Origin: Bacteroidales bacterium | Lineage (GTDB): Bacteria > Bacteroidota > Bacteroidia > Bacteroidales > F082 | Direction of reading: 5' to 3' | NCBI GenBank assembly: GCA_015491905.1 | Contig: WGGC01000058.1 | Span: 1-63,875, forward strand | Length of the DNA stretch: 63,875 nucleotides | Shown here: positions 53,729-62,156 of the stretch, piece after piece | How the letters are laid out: every line of letters starts with the position of its first letter | Position numbering within the stretch: position 1 is the stretch's first letter | The notes under the pieces: model-generated | What the model saw: the letters and a program-made list of their open reading frames with translations, nothing else | What the model was told of the DNA's origin: nothing | The model's database searches: none | Position numbers and translations under genes: made by a program

Positions 53729-54943
53729 ATGAAAGTTCAATCTATTTTTCTATCATGGGTGTTAGTTGTTGCTTTTAGTTTCACAACCTTTGCCCAGAAA
53801 CCAGAAGTAAAAAAAGCAGAAAAAGGATATCATTTTAAAGATGAAATTGTTGTTCCGCATACATCAGTAAAAAACCAATACAGGTCGGGAACTTGTTGGA
53901 GTTATTCCGGAATTGGATTTGTAGAAGCCGAAATTTTAAAAAAGACAGGTAAAAGTTATGATTTATCGGAGATGTTCTGTGTAAACCATATGTATTCCGA
54001 CAAGTCAGTAAAATATGTAAGGCTTCATGGCAAATTAAATTTTGGTTCCGGGGCTGAAAACGATGATGTTTTCCGTGTTATAAAATTATACGGAATGGTT
54101 CCTCAATCTGTTTACAGTGGTCTTCAGTATGGTACAAAATTGCCGGTGCAGGGAGAGTTGGATGCTGTTTTGCTTAACTATGTTAAAGCCATTGTAATGG
54201 ATAAGAACCACAAGTTGACTCCCGTATGGCATAAGGGATTTGATGCTGTTTTATCATCATATATGGGGCCACTTCCAAAAACGTTTAAATATGAAGGTAA
54301 AGAGTACACACCTAAATCATTCCGGGATATGACAGGATTTAATCCTGATGAAGTTCTATCTATCACTTCTTTTGAGAACCATCCTTATTACAAGCCTTTT
54401 CCTTTAGCAATTCCAGACAACTGGTTATGGGCTAATTATATGAATGTCCCCTTAGATGACATGATGGCCATTATCGATAATTCATTAAAGAACGGTCATA
54501 GTATAGCATGGGCTGCAGATGTTAGTGACAGAGGTTTTAACTGGAAAAAAGGAGTAGCTATAATTCCTTCACAACATCCAAAATTAAAGGGAAGTGACCA
54601 GGCTAAATGGGAAGCCTTAAGTCAAAGGGAAAAACAAAAAGAATTATATAACTTTGATTCTGTTGTACAGGAAGCAAATATAACTCCTGACATGAGGCAA
54701 ACTCATTACAATGACTATTTAACCACTGATGACCATGGCATGTTAATTGTTGGTATTGCCCACGACCAATATGGTAATAAGTATTATAAAATTAAAAACT
54801 CCTGGGGAACTAATCAGAAATATAAAGGATATTTTTATGCTTCAAAAGCTTATGTTGAACTGCAAACTATAAGTATTGGTGTAAACAAAAACTATATCCC
54901 CAAAAACATTAAAAAGAAAATGAAATATAAAATCGTTTTCTAA
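53729..54943 (+). CDS. C1-family cysteine peptidase, PepC/bleomycin-hydrolase-like, exported
   Basis: A 404-aa papain-fold peptidase with a signal peptide (LSWVLVVAFSFTTFAQ). Catalytic Cys56 in YRSGTCWSYSGIGFVEAEI, catalytic His in TTDDHGMLIVGIAHDQYG and Asn in YYKIKNSWGTNQKYKG. The layout follows aminopeptidase C / bleomycin hydrolase, although those are cytosolic; the exported Bacteroidota form is probably a periplasmic aminopeptidase. The C-terminus (..KKMKYKIVF) has no T9SS sorting domain. Confidence 0.9.
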   Translation: MKVQSIFLSWVLVVAFSFTTFAQKPEVKKAEKGYHFKDEIVVPHTSVKNQYRSGTCWSYSGIGFVEAEILKKTGKSYDLSEMFCVNHMYSDKSVKYVRLHGKLNFGSGAENDDVFRVIKLYGMVPQSVYSGLQYGTKLPVQGELDAVLLNYVKAIVMDKNHKLTPVWHKGFDAVLSSYMGPLPKTFKYEGKEYTPKSFRDMTGFNPDEVLSITSFENHPYYKPFPLAIPDNWLWANYMNVPLDDMMAIIDNSLKNGHSIAWAADVSDRGFNWKKGVAIIPSQHPKLKGSDQAKWEALSQREKQKELYNFDSVVQEANITPDMRQTHYNDYLTTDDHGMLIVGIAHDQYGNKYYKIKNSWGTNQKYKGYFYASKAYVELQTISIGVNKNYIPKNIKKKMKYKIVF

Positions 54944-54964
54944 AAATTAAATTTCAATATTTAT

Positions 54965-55002
54965 AAAAAAAGGCTGCAGAATTAAATTCTGCAGCCTTTT
55001 TT
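54965..55002. terminator. Bidirectional terminator between the C1 peptidase and DUF1015 genes
   Basis: GGCTGCAGAATT (54972-54983) pairs perfectly with AATTCTGCAGCC (54985-54996); A6 precedes and T6 follows the stem. It serves both convergent genes. Confidence 0.9.
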
Positions 55003-55016
55003 AAAACCTTTATTTT

Positions 55017-56264
55017 TTATTTCAGCTCATGAATAACAAGCCCCGATCTAAGTTTAGGTTCGAACCATGTTGTTTTTGGCGGCATAATTTTACCACTGTC
55101 AGCAATTCGTATCAATTGATCCATACTTACAGGATACAATGCAAAGGCAACAGCCATTTCACCGCTATCAACCCTTTTCTTTAATTCTCCCAGTCCACGG
55201 ATACCTCCAACAAAATCAATTCTTTTATCGGTACGTAAATCATGAATGTCCAATACAGGTTCTAAAACTTGCTTTGTCAAAACAGTAACATCGAGGACAC
55301 CAATAGGGTCGTTATCATCATAAGTTCCTTCCTTAGCAGTAAGTTTATACCAGTTTCCATTCAAATACATAGAAAACTCATGTAATTTTAAAGGTTTGAA
55401 CATATCTTTACCTTTTGGTTCAATATCAAAACCTTTGGAAAGCCTTGTTATAAATTCATCATTAGACAAGCCATTTAAATCTTTAATTACACGATTATAA
55501 TCGATAATTGTTAACTGGTCGGAAGGGAAATGTACGGCCAGAAAGAAATTATACTCTTCTTTTCCGGTGTGGTTGGGATTTAACTCTCTCAGTTCTTTAC
55601 CAACGAGAGCAGCGGCGGCAGTCCGGTGATGCCCGTCAGCAACATAAGTAGAAGGAATTTCACCAAATAGTTTCACAATACGTTCAATTAAATTCTTATC
55701 TTTAATAACCCAGAAATGATGGCCAAAACCATCATCTGCGGTAAAATCATAAACGGGGTTATTATTAGTAACAAAATCTTTAACTATATTGTCCAGTTCT
55801 TCCTTTTTGGGATAAGTAAAAAACACGGGTTCCATATTAGCATTTGTAATACGAACATGTTTTTTCCTGTCTTCTTCTTTATCTTTTCGTGTCAGTTCAT
55901 GTTTTTTGATAACATTATTAAAATAATCATCAATGCTGGCACATCCAACTAAGCCATATTGGGTTTTGCCATTCATGGTTTGGGCATAAATGTAAAGATA
56001 GTCTTCATTATCTTTCAGCAGCCAGCCTTTTTCCTTAAATTTTTTGAAATTTTCAGATGCTTTTTGATAAACAGCATCACTATACAAACTAATTTCTTCC
56101 GGCAAATCAATTTCCGGTTTAATAATATGCAACAGAGAGTAGGGATTTCCCTGGGCTTCTTGCCTGGCTTCTTTTGAATTCAGCACATCATAAGGTCTAG
56201 ATGCCAGTTTTTCAACAATATTTTGAGGAGGTCTTAAGCCTCTAAAAGGTTTTAATATAGCCAT
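55017..56264 (-). CDS. DUF1015 domain-containing protein
   Basis: About 415 aa. It opens MAILKPFRGLRPPQNIVEKL, with SRPYDVLNSKEARQEA nearby, the standard DUF1015 start. The motif ADGHHRTAAAALVGKEL then EEYNFFLAVHFPSDQLTI follows. This family is regularly linked to serine biosynthesis genes in Bacteroidota, and here it lies downstream of serC-serA; biochemical role unproven. A TTG at 56297 is possible; the ATG at 56264 is preferred. Confidence 0.9.
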   Translation of the reverse strand: MAILKPFRGLRPPQNIVEKLASRPYDVLNSKEARQEAQGNPYSLLHIIKPEIDLPEEISLYSDAVYQKASENFKKFKEKGWLLKDNEDYLYIYAQTMNGKTQYGLVGCASIDDYFNNVIKKHELTRKDKEEDRKKHVRITNANMEPVFFTYPKKEELDNIVKDFVTNNNPVYDFTADDGFGHHFWVIKDKNLIERIVKLFGEIPSTYVADGHHRTAAAALVGKELRELNPNHTGKEEYNFFLAVHFPSDQLTIIDYNRVIKDLNGLSNDEFITRLSKGFDIEPKGKDMFKPLKLHEFSMYLNGNWYKLTAKEGTYDDNDPIGVLDVTVLTKQVLEPVLDIHDLRTDKRIDFVGGIRGLGELKKRVDSGEMAVAFALYPVSMDQLIRIADSGKIMPPKTTWFEPKLRSGLVIHELK

Positions 56265-56276
56265 AATGTCCAAATT

Positions 56277-56314
56277 ATAAAAAATCCCGGCAATCAAAAA
56301 TATGATTGCCGGGA
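56277..56314 (-). terminator. Terminator after the four-helix-bundle gene
   Basis: Perfect 12-bp stem TCCCGGCAATCA / TGATTGCCGGGA with loop AAAATA. On the minus strand the 3' arm is followed by T6. It separates the four-helix-bundle gene from DUF1015, which must therefore have its own promoter or depend on read-through. Confidence 0.85.
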
Positions 56315-56332
56315 AAAGCTGTTATTAATTTA

Positions 56333-56875
56333 TTATTCTTCAGGTAAGTAGTTATTATTTATACCCATATCAACAGGGGTCTCGTCTTCTTTTTTATAAC
56401 GGCCATTACCGCCACCATTGCCATTATGTCCATGATATCCATTTCCATTGTTCATCGACCTTTGTAAAGAAGAAATCAAAGCTCCAATCATCTTAGTCAT
56501 TTCCATTAACTGGGTTCTTGACTCATTTTCATAAGTCTCGCTTATTAAGTTTAGTCCATAAGATAATGTTGTATACACCATGCATTGCCTAATAGAACTT
56601 TTAGCCATACGTAAATAATAAATAAATTGAGTTTTATTCCTTGCAGATCCTTCAGCAATATATAAAGCAATATTTCTGGCAGAATCGTTAAAACGCACTG
56701 CCAGCTCAGACTTATCAGTATCCGGGAATAAACTTGTAGCATCGTGTAGCCAACTAATGTAATCCAATGATTTGTGATAAATTCTTAAATCCTCAAATCG
56801 AAAAAATGTACCGTTACGTTCTTGTTTCTCAGCGCCTTCCATTTTTTCCGTTTTTTGGTTTTCGTTGTACATCAT
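56333..56875 (-). CDS. Four-helix-bundle protein (S23 / 23S rRNA intervening-sequence-type family)
   Basis: 180 aa. FEDLRIYHKSLDYISWLHDAT, FPDTDKSELAVRFNDSARNIALYIAEGSARN and FIYYLRMAKSSIRQCMVYTT are the canonical helices of the S23 four-helix-bundle family, which was first met in intervening sequences of 23S rRNA genes but mostly occurs alone in chromosomes with unknown function. The tail is unusual: an Asn/Gly/His-rich stretch (NNGNGYHGHNGNGGGNG, about 142-158) then a charged end. It sits inside the serC-serA-DUF1015 run. Confidence 0.88.
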   Translation of the reverse strand: MMYNENQKTEKMEGAEKQERNGTFFRFEDLRIYHKSLDYISWLHDATSLFPDTDKSELAVRFNDSARNIALYIAEGSARNKTQFIYYLRMAKSSIRQCMVYTTLSYGLNLISETYENESRTQLMEMTKMIGALISSLQRSMNNGNGYHGHNGNGGGNGRYKKEDETPVDMGINNNYLPEE

Positions 56876-56975
56876 GATTAATAATTTTAATAAAGTTAAA
56901 TTTAATCACCTTTAGGTGATAGTTAGTAAAATGGTTATTTATAAATATTTAAGATATTAAGTAATTCAAAGTAAA

Positions 56976-57896
56976 TTAATTAACTTTAAAGGTATCAACA
57001 CCTTTTTCAAGAAAGTCAATTATTTGGTTAGCAGCAGCAATACCTGCATTGATATTTGCTTCTGCTGTTTGAGCTCCCATTTTTTTTGGGGTAAAGAAAC
57101 ATCTTTCAGGAAATTTATCCTCAAAAAGAGATTTCTTATCCGGAGCAATATCTGAAATATAATGGAAAGATTCATTTTCATTCATTAATTTCAAAAGTCC
57201 TTCTTCATCAATAATTTCTTTTCTGGCAGTATTAATTAAGGTAGCACCTTCTTTCATACCAGAAAGTAAATCGTAATTTATAGATTTAATAGTTTGTGGT
57301 GTTGCCGGAATATGCAGACTTACAAAATCGCATGTACCATACATTTCTTTAACAGAATCAACGGCTTTCACTCCATTTTTTTCAATAATATCGTTAGAAA
57401 TAAACGGGTCGAAAGCGAAAATTTCCATTCCGAAACCCTTTCCTATACGTGCAACCTGCTTTCCCACATGTCCAAATGCGTGGATTCCCAGTTTTTTCCC
57501 TTTTAATTCAGTCCCGGGTGTACCATTAAAATGGTTTCTCACCTGATAAACCAACATTCCAAATATTAATTCGGCAACGGCATTGGAATTTTGTCCGGGA
57601 GTATTCATTACCACAATATTTCTTTTTGAAGCTGCTTCCAGGTCAACATTATCATATCCGGCACCGGCTCTGACAACTATTTTCAAATTTGGAGCTGCTG
57701 CCATTACGGTGTCATCAATTTTATCACTTCTTATTATAAGCGCATCCACATCAGCCACAGCCTTTAGAAGTTCATCTTTTGAAGAGTATTTTTCCAGAAT
57801 ATTTAGTTCATATCCTGCACCTTTTAATATATTACTAATATTTTCAACGGCTACTTTAGCAAATGGTTTTACTGTAGCAATAAGAACCTTAGTCAT
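56976..57896 (-). CDS. serA: D-3-phosphoglycerate dehydrogenase (short form)
   Basis: 306 aa, first step of serine synthesis. D-2-hydroxyacid dehydrogenase fold: the substrate-side residues RAGAGYDNVDLEAASKRNI, the Rossmann motif KLGIHAFGHVGKQVARIGKG with a downstream Asp, and LINTARKEIIDEEGL. The usual GxGxxG is changed to G-x-H-x-x-G (GIHAFGHVG). No C-terminal ACT domain, so no ACT-mediated serine feedback is expected. serC lies 49 bases upstream. Confidence 0.9.
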   Translation of the reverse strand: MTKVLIATVKPFAKVAVENISNILKGAGYELNILEKYSSKDELLKAVADVDALIIRSDKIDDTVMAAAPNLKIVVRAGAGYDNVDLEAASKRNIVVMNTPGQNSNAVAELIFGMLVYQVRNHFNGTPGTELKGKKLGIHAFGHVGKQVARIGKGFGMEIFAFDPFISNDIIEKNGVKAVDSVKEMYGTCDFVSLHIPATPQTIKSINYDLLSGMKEGATLINTARKEIIDEEGLLKLMNENESFHYISDIAPDKKSLFEDKFPERCFFTPKKMGAQTAEANINAGIAAANQIIDFLEKGVDTFKVN

Positions 57897-57945
57897 GGTT
57901 AGTTAATTTTTTAATTATTAAAATATAATTTAACATCATCAGAAA

Positions 57946-59013
57946 TTATTTTTTTTCAAATTCCTGCATACAAGATATTAGAGCTTCAACACTATCCAAA
58001 GGTAATGCATTATACAAGGATGCTCTGAAACCACCAACAGAACGATGTCCTTTTATTCCCACCATTCCTTTTTCTGTGGCAAAGTCGAGAAATGCTTTTT
58101 CCTTATCTTTATGATCTTCATCCATAACAAAACAAACATTCATTAGTGACCGGTCATCAGTATTTTCCACCGTGCAGCGGAATAACGAATTTCTTTCAAT
58201 TTCATTATAAAGCATTTCTGCTTTTTTCTGATTAATTTTATGCATTTCTTCAACACCGCCCATATCTTTTAGCCATTTCAAGGTTTGAAGTGCTGAAAAA
58301 ACAGGCAAAACAGGAGGTGTATTAAACATACTTCCTTTGTCGATATGAGTTTGATAATTCAACATGGTAGGTATTTTGCGGTCTACTTTTCCCAAAATAT
58401 CATTTTTAATAATAACAAAAGTAACACCTGCGGGAGCCAGATTCTTTTGAGCTCCACCATAAATCAGTGCATATTTTGAAACATCAACAGGACGGCTGAA
58501 AATATCAGAAGACATATCAGCCACTAAAGGAACAGGTGAATCAAAGTCCTCTTTTATTTCTGTACCGTAAATTGTATTATTTGTAGTAATATGGAAATAA
58601 TCTACATCGTCAGGAATGGAATATCCTTTAGGGATATAAGAAAAGTTTTTATCTTCTGAACTTGCTGTAATTTCCATTTCACCAAACAATGTAGCCTCTT
58701 TAATAGCTTTTTTAGCCCATGCTCCTGTATTCAGATAAGCAGCTTTTTTATTAAGTAAATTATATGGTATCATAGCAAATTGGGTGCTGGCACCTCCACC
58801 AAGAAAAAGTACTGAATATCCCTCAGGGATATGTAGTAATTCTTTAAAAAGTTGTTGGGCTTCATCCATTACAGCCACAAACTCCTTACTGCGATGTGAT
58901 ATTGACATAACAGAAATTCCGGTTCCGGCAAAATCCTTAACTGCTTTTGCTGTTTCCTCTACAGTAAATTCCGGTAAAATAGATGGTCCGGCATAGAAAT
59001 TATGTTTCTTCAT
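57946..59013 (-). CDS. serC: Phosphoserine aminotransferase
   Basis: 355 aa, PLP enzyme making phosphoserine from 3-phosphohydroxypyruvate. It begins [58 protein letters not shown] and [17 protein letters not shown] (Schiff-base Lys) follow, with [21 protein letters not shown] near the end. A TTG at 59046 would add 11 residues; the ATG at 59013 gives the family-typical start. First gene of the serine cluster. The spacer upstream (59014-59286) is AT-rich with no gene. Confidence 0.95.
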   Translation of the reverse strand: MKKHNFYAGPSILPEFTVEETAKAVKDFAGTGISVMSISHRSKEFVAVMDEAQQLFKELLHIPEGYSVLFLGGGASTQFAMIPYNLLNKKAAYLNTGAWAKKAIKEATLFGEMEITASSEDKNFSYIPKGYSIPDDVDYFHITTNNTIYGTEIKEDFDSPVPLVADMSSDIFSRPVDVSKYALIYGGAQKNLAPAGVTFVIIKNDILGKVDRKIPTMLNYQTHIDKGSMFNTPPVLPVFSALQTLKWLKDMGGVEEMHKINQKKAEMLYNEIERNSLFRCTVENTDDRSLMNVCFVMDEDHKDKEKAFLDFATEKGMVGIKGHRSVGGFRASLYNALPLDSVEALISCMQEFEKK

Positions 59014-59286
59014 TTGTTTAAAATTTTTTGTTTCTAAGAAATACAAAAAAATTTTGGCACTTTCCGAAACGGCCTTGAAAAAACAATTTCTTCCCTTTAT
59101 AAATAAAGGTTTTTTTCTACAAGTTCGTTTCTTTCTTTAGTCATTTCAGATAACCTAAATTATGGTGCAAATATAAATAAAGGAATGATTTGAATAAAGA
59201 AAAATTAAACTTAGAATTGTTCTATTTAATATCTGAATACAAATATTTTAAATGATTCTTTAAAAAAAACTCATGTAAAAATCATT

Positions 59287-60288
59287 TTACTTTACTAAAA
59301 AAAACACCAAAGAAGGATAGAAAGCATCCCAAGCCCATTTTTTCGCAGAAAATGAAACAGGGTTATGTAATCTTTTACCTTTGTCAGGGCCATTAACGAT
59401 GCGACCAAATATATTAAACTGATTTCCCCGCTGATCTTCCATTATTAAAGGAAATGAGTTTTTGACAGGTCTGAATGTATCGTTAACAGTCTCTGAAGTC
59501 AAAAGAAACGATGTGATAAATTCTTGATTTTTATTTCCGATGATAATCAAGTCCATATTTCCAAAATGAGTTTTGTATATGGAATTCTTATCGGTAAACT
59601 GATCATATTTCATTAACATTACCTGTTGTTTCAAAGCCGGAGTTTCTTTTTCCACAATACCATACCAATGTATAGCATCATCTTTAACAGTAACTTTTTT
59701 AGTTAATTTAGTCATATTATCTTTTAGTACTTTTCCATTGAAGGATGCTTTTTCAATAGTTGAAAATCGTGTTTTAACCATTGAAAATGTAACCGGTTGT
59801 TCCCCAATAAGGGGGCCATGAACACATTTTAACAGCATTTGAGACCAATAACTATCAGTAGTCCTGTCATAGGGCATCAGGTTTTCATTATACAACATAC
59901 CTGAAACTCCAAATTCTGTTACATGTCCGTTAATGTTTCTATTCCAAATAATTGCACTTGCAGTACGAGGGCAATATGTCACTGAATAAAAGAAATTATT
60001 TTTTACAGCATTAACAATTTCATGAGTTTCTAATACCGAAAGCGGAAAAATATACACTGTTGTGTCTATTTCATACATATAAACCCACTCTGAATCTTGA
60101 AGAATAGTTTTTTTAAGATCGGTAAACACAGGGCTGTCAATAGATGGTATATTATCCTTTTCAGCATTAGGATTAAGTATTTTATCTTTCGGTATAAGCC
60201 AAATATCATTATCTTTCGTTGTCAGTTTTGATTTATCTGTACACCCGGCCATCAACAAAAGTAAGTATACTAACAGTAAACGTTTCAT
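59287..60288 (-). CDS. DUF3179 domain-containing lipoprotein
   Basis: A 333-aa lipoprotein (lipobox LMAGC, Cys16). DUF3179 blocks: IYIFPLSVLETHEIVN-like (YIFPLSVLETHEIV), SVTYCPRTASAIIW with the conserved Cys, VTEFGVSGMLYNENLMPYDR and TDSYWSQMLLKCVHGPL. The family is uncharacterised, with an active-site-like Cys/Asp pattern. ATG at 60288, immediately preceded by two tandem copies of the hairpin leader repeat. Confidence 0.88.
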   Translation of the reverse strand: MKRLLLVYLLLLMAGCTDKSKLTTKDNDIWLIPKDKILNPNAEKDNIPSIDSPVFTDLKKTILQDSEWVYMYEIDTTVYIFPLSVLETHEIVNAVKNNFFYSVTYCPRTASAIIWNRNINGHVTEFGVSGMLYNENLMPYDRTTDSYWSQMLLKCVHGPLIGEQPVTFSMVKTRFSTIEKASFNGKVLKDNMTKLTKKVTVKDDAIHWYGIVEKETPALKQQVMLMKYDQFTDKNSIYKTHFGNMDLIIIGNKNQEFITSFLLTSETVNDTFRPVKNSFPLIMEDQRGNQFNIFGRIVNGPDKGKRLHNPVSFSAKKWAWDAFYPSLVFFLVK

Positions 60289-60380
60289 GTGATAATAATT
60301 TTATATTTCATTGGCCACATGGAACTTACCAGAACTTGATAATCATTCCCCTGTATATTTTAATGATTTCAATTCTGGAC
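60289..60380 (-). repeat. Hairpin leader repeat, copy D1 (start-proximal)
   Basis: On the minus strand: CCAGAATTGAAATCATT ... AATGATTATCAAGTTCTGG stem, the tail GGTAAGTTCCATGTGGCC then AATGAAATATAAAATTATTA, ending TCAC at the DUF3179 ATG. The inner CCCTGTGAAAT stem of copies A-C is replaced by a shorter ATACAGGGG segment. It is one of two tandem units of 99 bases (60282-60380 and 60381-60479). Confidence 0.9.
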
Positions 60381-60479
60381 GTTTCATGTGATAATAATTT
60401 TATATTTCATTGGCCACATGGAACTTACCAGACCTTGATAATCATTTCCCTGCATATTTTAATGATTTCAATTCTGGAC
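60381..60479 (-). repeat. Hairpin leader repeat, copy D2 (tandem duplicate)
   Basis: A second 99-base unit identical to 60282-60380 except for three substitutions (A/C, C/T, T/C on the plus strand). It includes the first bases of the gene, so it carries its own ATGAAACG. From that ATG a 14-codon frame (MKRPELKSLKYAGK) would be read towards the true start. The left flank continues with one more GTGAAACGTCC-like end at 60474-60485. Confidence 0.92.
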
Positions 60480-60563
60480 GTTTCACCTGAACAAGTAAAA
60501 GTTCAGATTAATTAGACGAAAAAGAGTATAAAAACTTACAACAAGGAGAAAAGAAGAAAAATA

Positions 60564-62129
60564 TCAATCTTCAATAACACGATAAACAGAATCAATTACA
60601 GTACCATCTACCCATTTAATAACAGCTACAATTTCATCACTAAGTTTTGGTTTATCAGGAACACCGCAAATTTCTTCAGCTTCCTGTTTTAATTGTTCAA
60701 TAGTTTTAATTGGCAGGTTTGTTTCCTTGGCTTTAGCAATTAAATCCTGTCTTAAAGGATTAATGGCAATTCCTCTTTCTGTAACAATAACATCTATCAT
60801 CTCTCCCGGAGCACAGATGGTAGTAACCTCATCGCGTATAACCGGAATTCTATCCCTGAAAAGGGGAACAGGGAGAATAGTTGTTTTACCAAATAGTGTG
60901 TTTTGCCACCCTCCTATTCCATGTAGCAGATAGCCATCCGAATGAGTAACAACATTTGCATTAAAATTTATATCAACTTCAGTAGCTCCCAATACAACCA
61001 CATCGACCATAGATGCAAAATTACCTTTACCGTGATAATTATAAGAAGTAAAAGGAGATGTCCATACATGGTTAGGGTTTTCTCTCATAGACCTGACACC
61101 TTCAAGGTCGAAGGTTTGTCCGTCCAGAATATATTCTACCAAACCCTCTTCCAGCATTTCCACAGGATATTTATTACTTCCTGCACGAATAAAGCGGGCT
61201 TTCCAGTTATTTTTTCTTAAAATATCACCAAAATAATTTCCAATAGACAAGGCTGTACCACCTGCTCCTGCCTGATAGGAAAAGCCATCATAAATTAGTC
61301 CGGTCTGCTCACAAAATTGAGCAGTAAGCTCGGCAATTAAAAGCCTGTCAGGGCTTTTGGTAATTTGTGTAGTTCCGGAAATAATTTTTTCAGGTATCCC
61401 AACTTTATCAACCTTAACAACATAATCGACATAATTACCATGAATTTGCCATGGAATAGCAGGAAAAGGCACCAGATTGTCAGTTACTACAATAACCTTA
61501 TCTGCATATTGAGAATCAGCAAGAGCAAAGCCAAGTAATCCACAGGCTGCAGGGCCGTTAACTCCATTAGCATTTCCAAATGGATCTGCTGTAGGAGCAG
61601 CAATAATAGCAATATCAATTTTTACTTCTCCATCCTGAACAGCCTGATACCTTCCACCATGAGATCTAAGCACACCCAAACCATCCATTTTGCCCAAAGA
61701 GCAAAATTTACCCAAAGCACCATTCATACTTCCTTCAATACGATTAATAGTTCCATCTTCCAGATAAGGAATAATGTGTTCATGGCATGGGAACGAAGCT
61801 GAGGGAAACCATCGAAGGTTTTTAACTCCCATATCGGCAGCTATATCAAAAACCTGATTAGCAATGAGGTCTCCATTACGGAAATGATGATGAGTTGATA
61901 ATGTCATGCCGTCTTTTATCCCTGCCTTTATAAGTGCCTCACGAAGAGAATCAATTACTTTGTTGCCGTCATCAGGATAATCGGAACAAGAAGCTATTGG
62001 AGGCCCATATTTATTTCCGGTAGGTTTATACTTTCCTACGCCCATAAAAGGAACATGTTTTTCTCCATTAATGATAGCAGGAACCATTCTTCCTACAGCA
62101 TTTTTTACCAGTTTATCATATTTTTTCAT
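60564..62129 (-). CDS. citF: Citrate lyase alpha subunit (citrate CoA-transferase)
   Basis: 521 aa. Opens KYDKLVKNAVGRMVPAIING as CitF does. Later blocks: GMTLSTHHHFRNGD, GALGKFCSLGKMDGLGVLRSHGGR, DIAIIAAPTADPFGNANG, SYQAGAGGTALSIGNYF and VTHSDGYLLHGIGGWQNTLFG. The alpha subunit transfers the acyl-carrier thioester to citrate before cleavage by the beta subunit. It lies 27 bases downstream of the fused citD-citE gene, same strand, forming an operon. Confidence 0.95.
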   Translation of the reverse strand: MKKYDKLVKNAVGRMVPAIINGEKHVPFMGVGKYKPTGNKYGPPIASCSDYPDDGNKVIDSLREALIKAGIKDGMTLSTHHHFRNGDLIANQVFDIAADMGVKNLRWFPSASFPCHEHIIPYLEDGTINRIEGSMNGALGKFCSLGKMDGLGVLRSHGGRYQAVQDGEVKIDIAIIAAPTADPFGNANGVNGPAACGLLGFALADSQYADKVIVVTDNLVPFPAIPWQIHGNYVDYVVKVDKVGIPEKIISGTTQITKSPDRLLIAELTAQFCEQTGLIYDGFSYQAGAGGTALSIGNYFGDILRKNNWKARFIRAGSNKYPVEMLEEGLVEYILDGQTFDLEGVRSMRENPNHVWTSPFTSYNYHGKGNFASMVDVVVLGATEVDINFNANVVTHSDGYLLHGIGGWQNTLFGKTTILPVPLFRDRIPVIRDEVTTICAPGEMIDVIVTERGIAINPLRQDLIAKAKETNLPIKTIEQLKQEAEEICGVPDKPKLSDEIVAVIKWVDGTVIDSVYRVIED

Positions 62130-62156
62130 TCACTTATCTTATTTTTATAAAAAAGA

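Noticed and set aside
59091-59118. CCTTTAT/ATAAAGG stem followed by T8 upstream of serC
   Set aside because: Its T-tract points along the plus strand where no gene precedes it, so a terminator role has no client; probably chance in AT-rich sequence.
60282-60479. CRISPR-like repeat pair
   Set aside because: Only two units, 99 bases each with no spacers and no cas genes; it is a tandem duplication.
60219-60515. A 98-codon frame with a repeating peptide (CDNNFIFHWPHGTYQ occurs twice)
   Set aside because: The peptide repeat simply reflects the 99-bp (33-codon) tandem duplication of the leader element.
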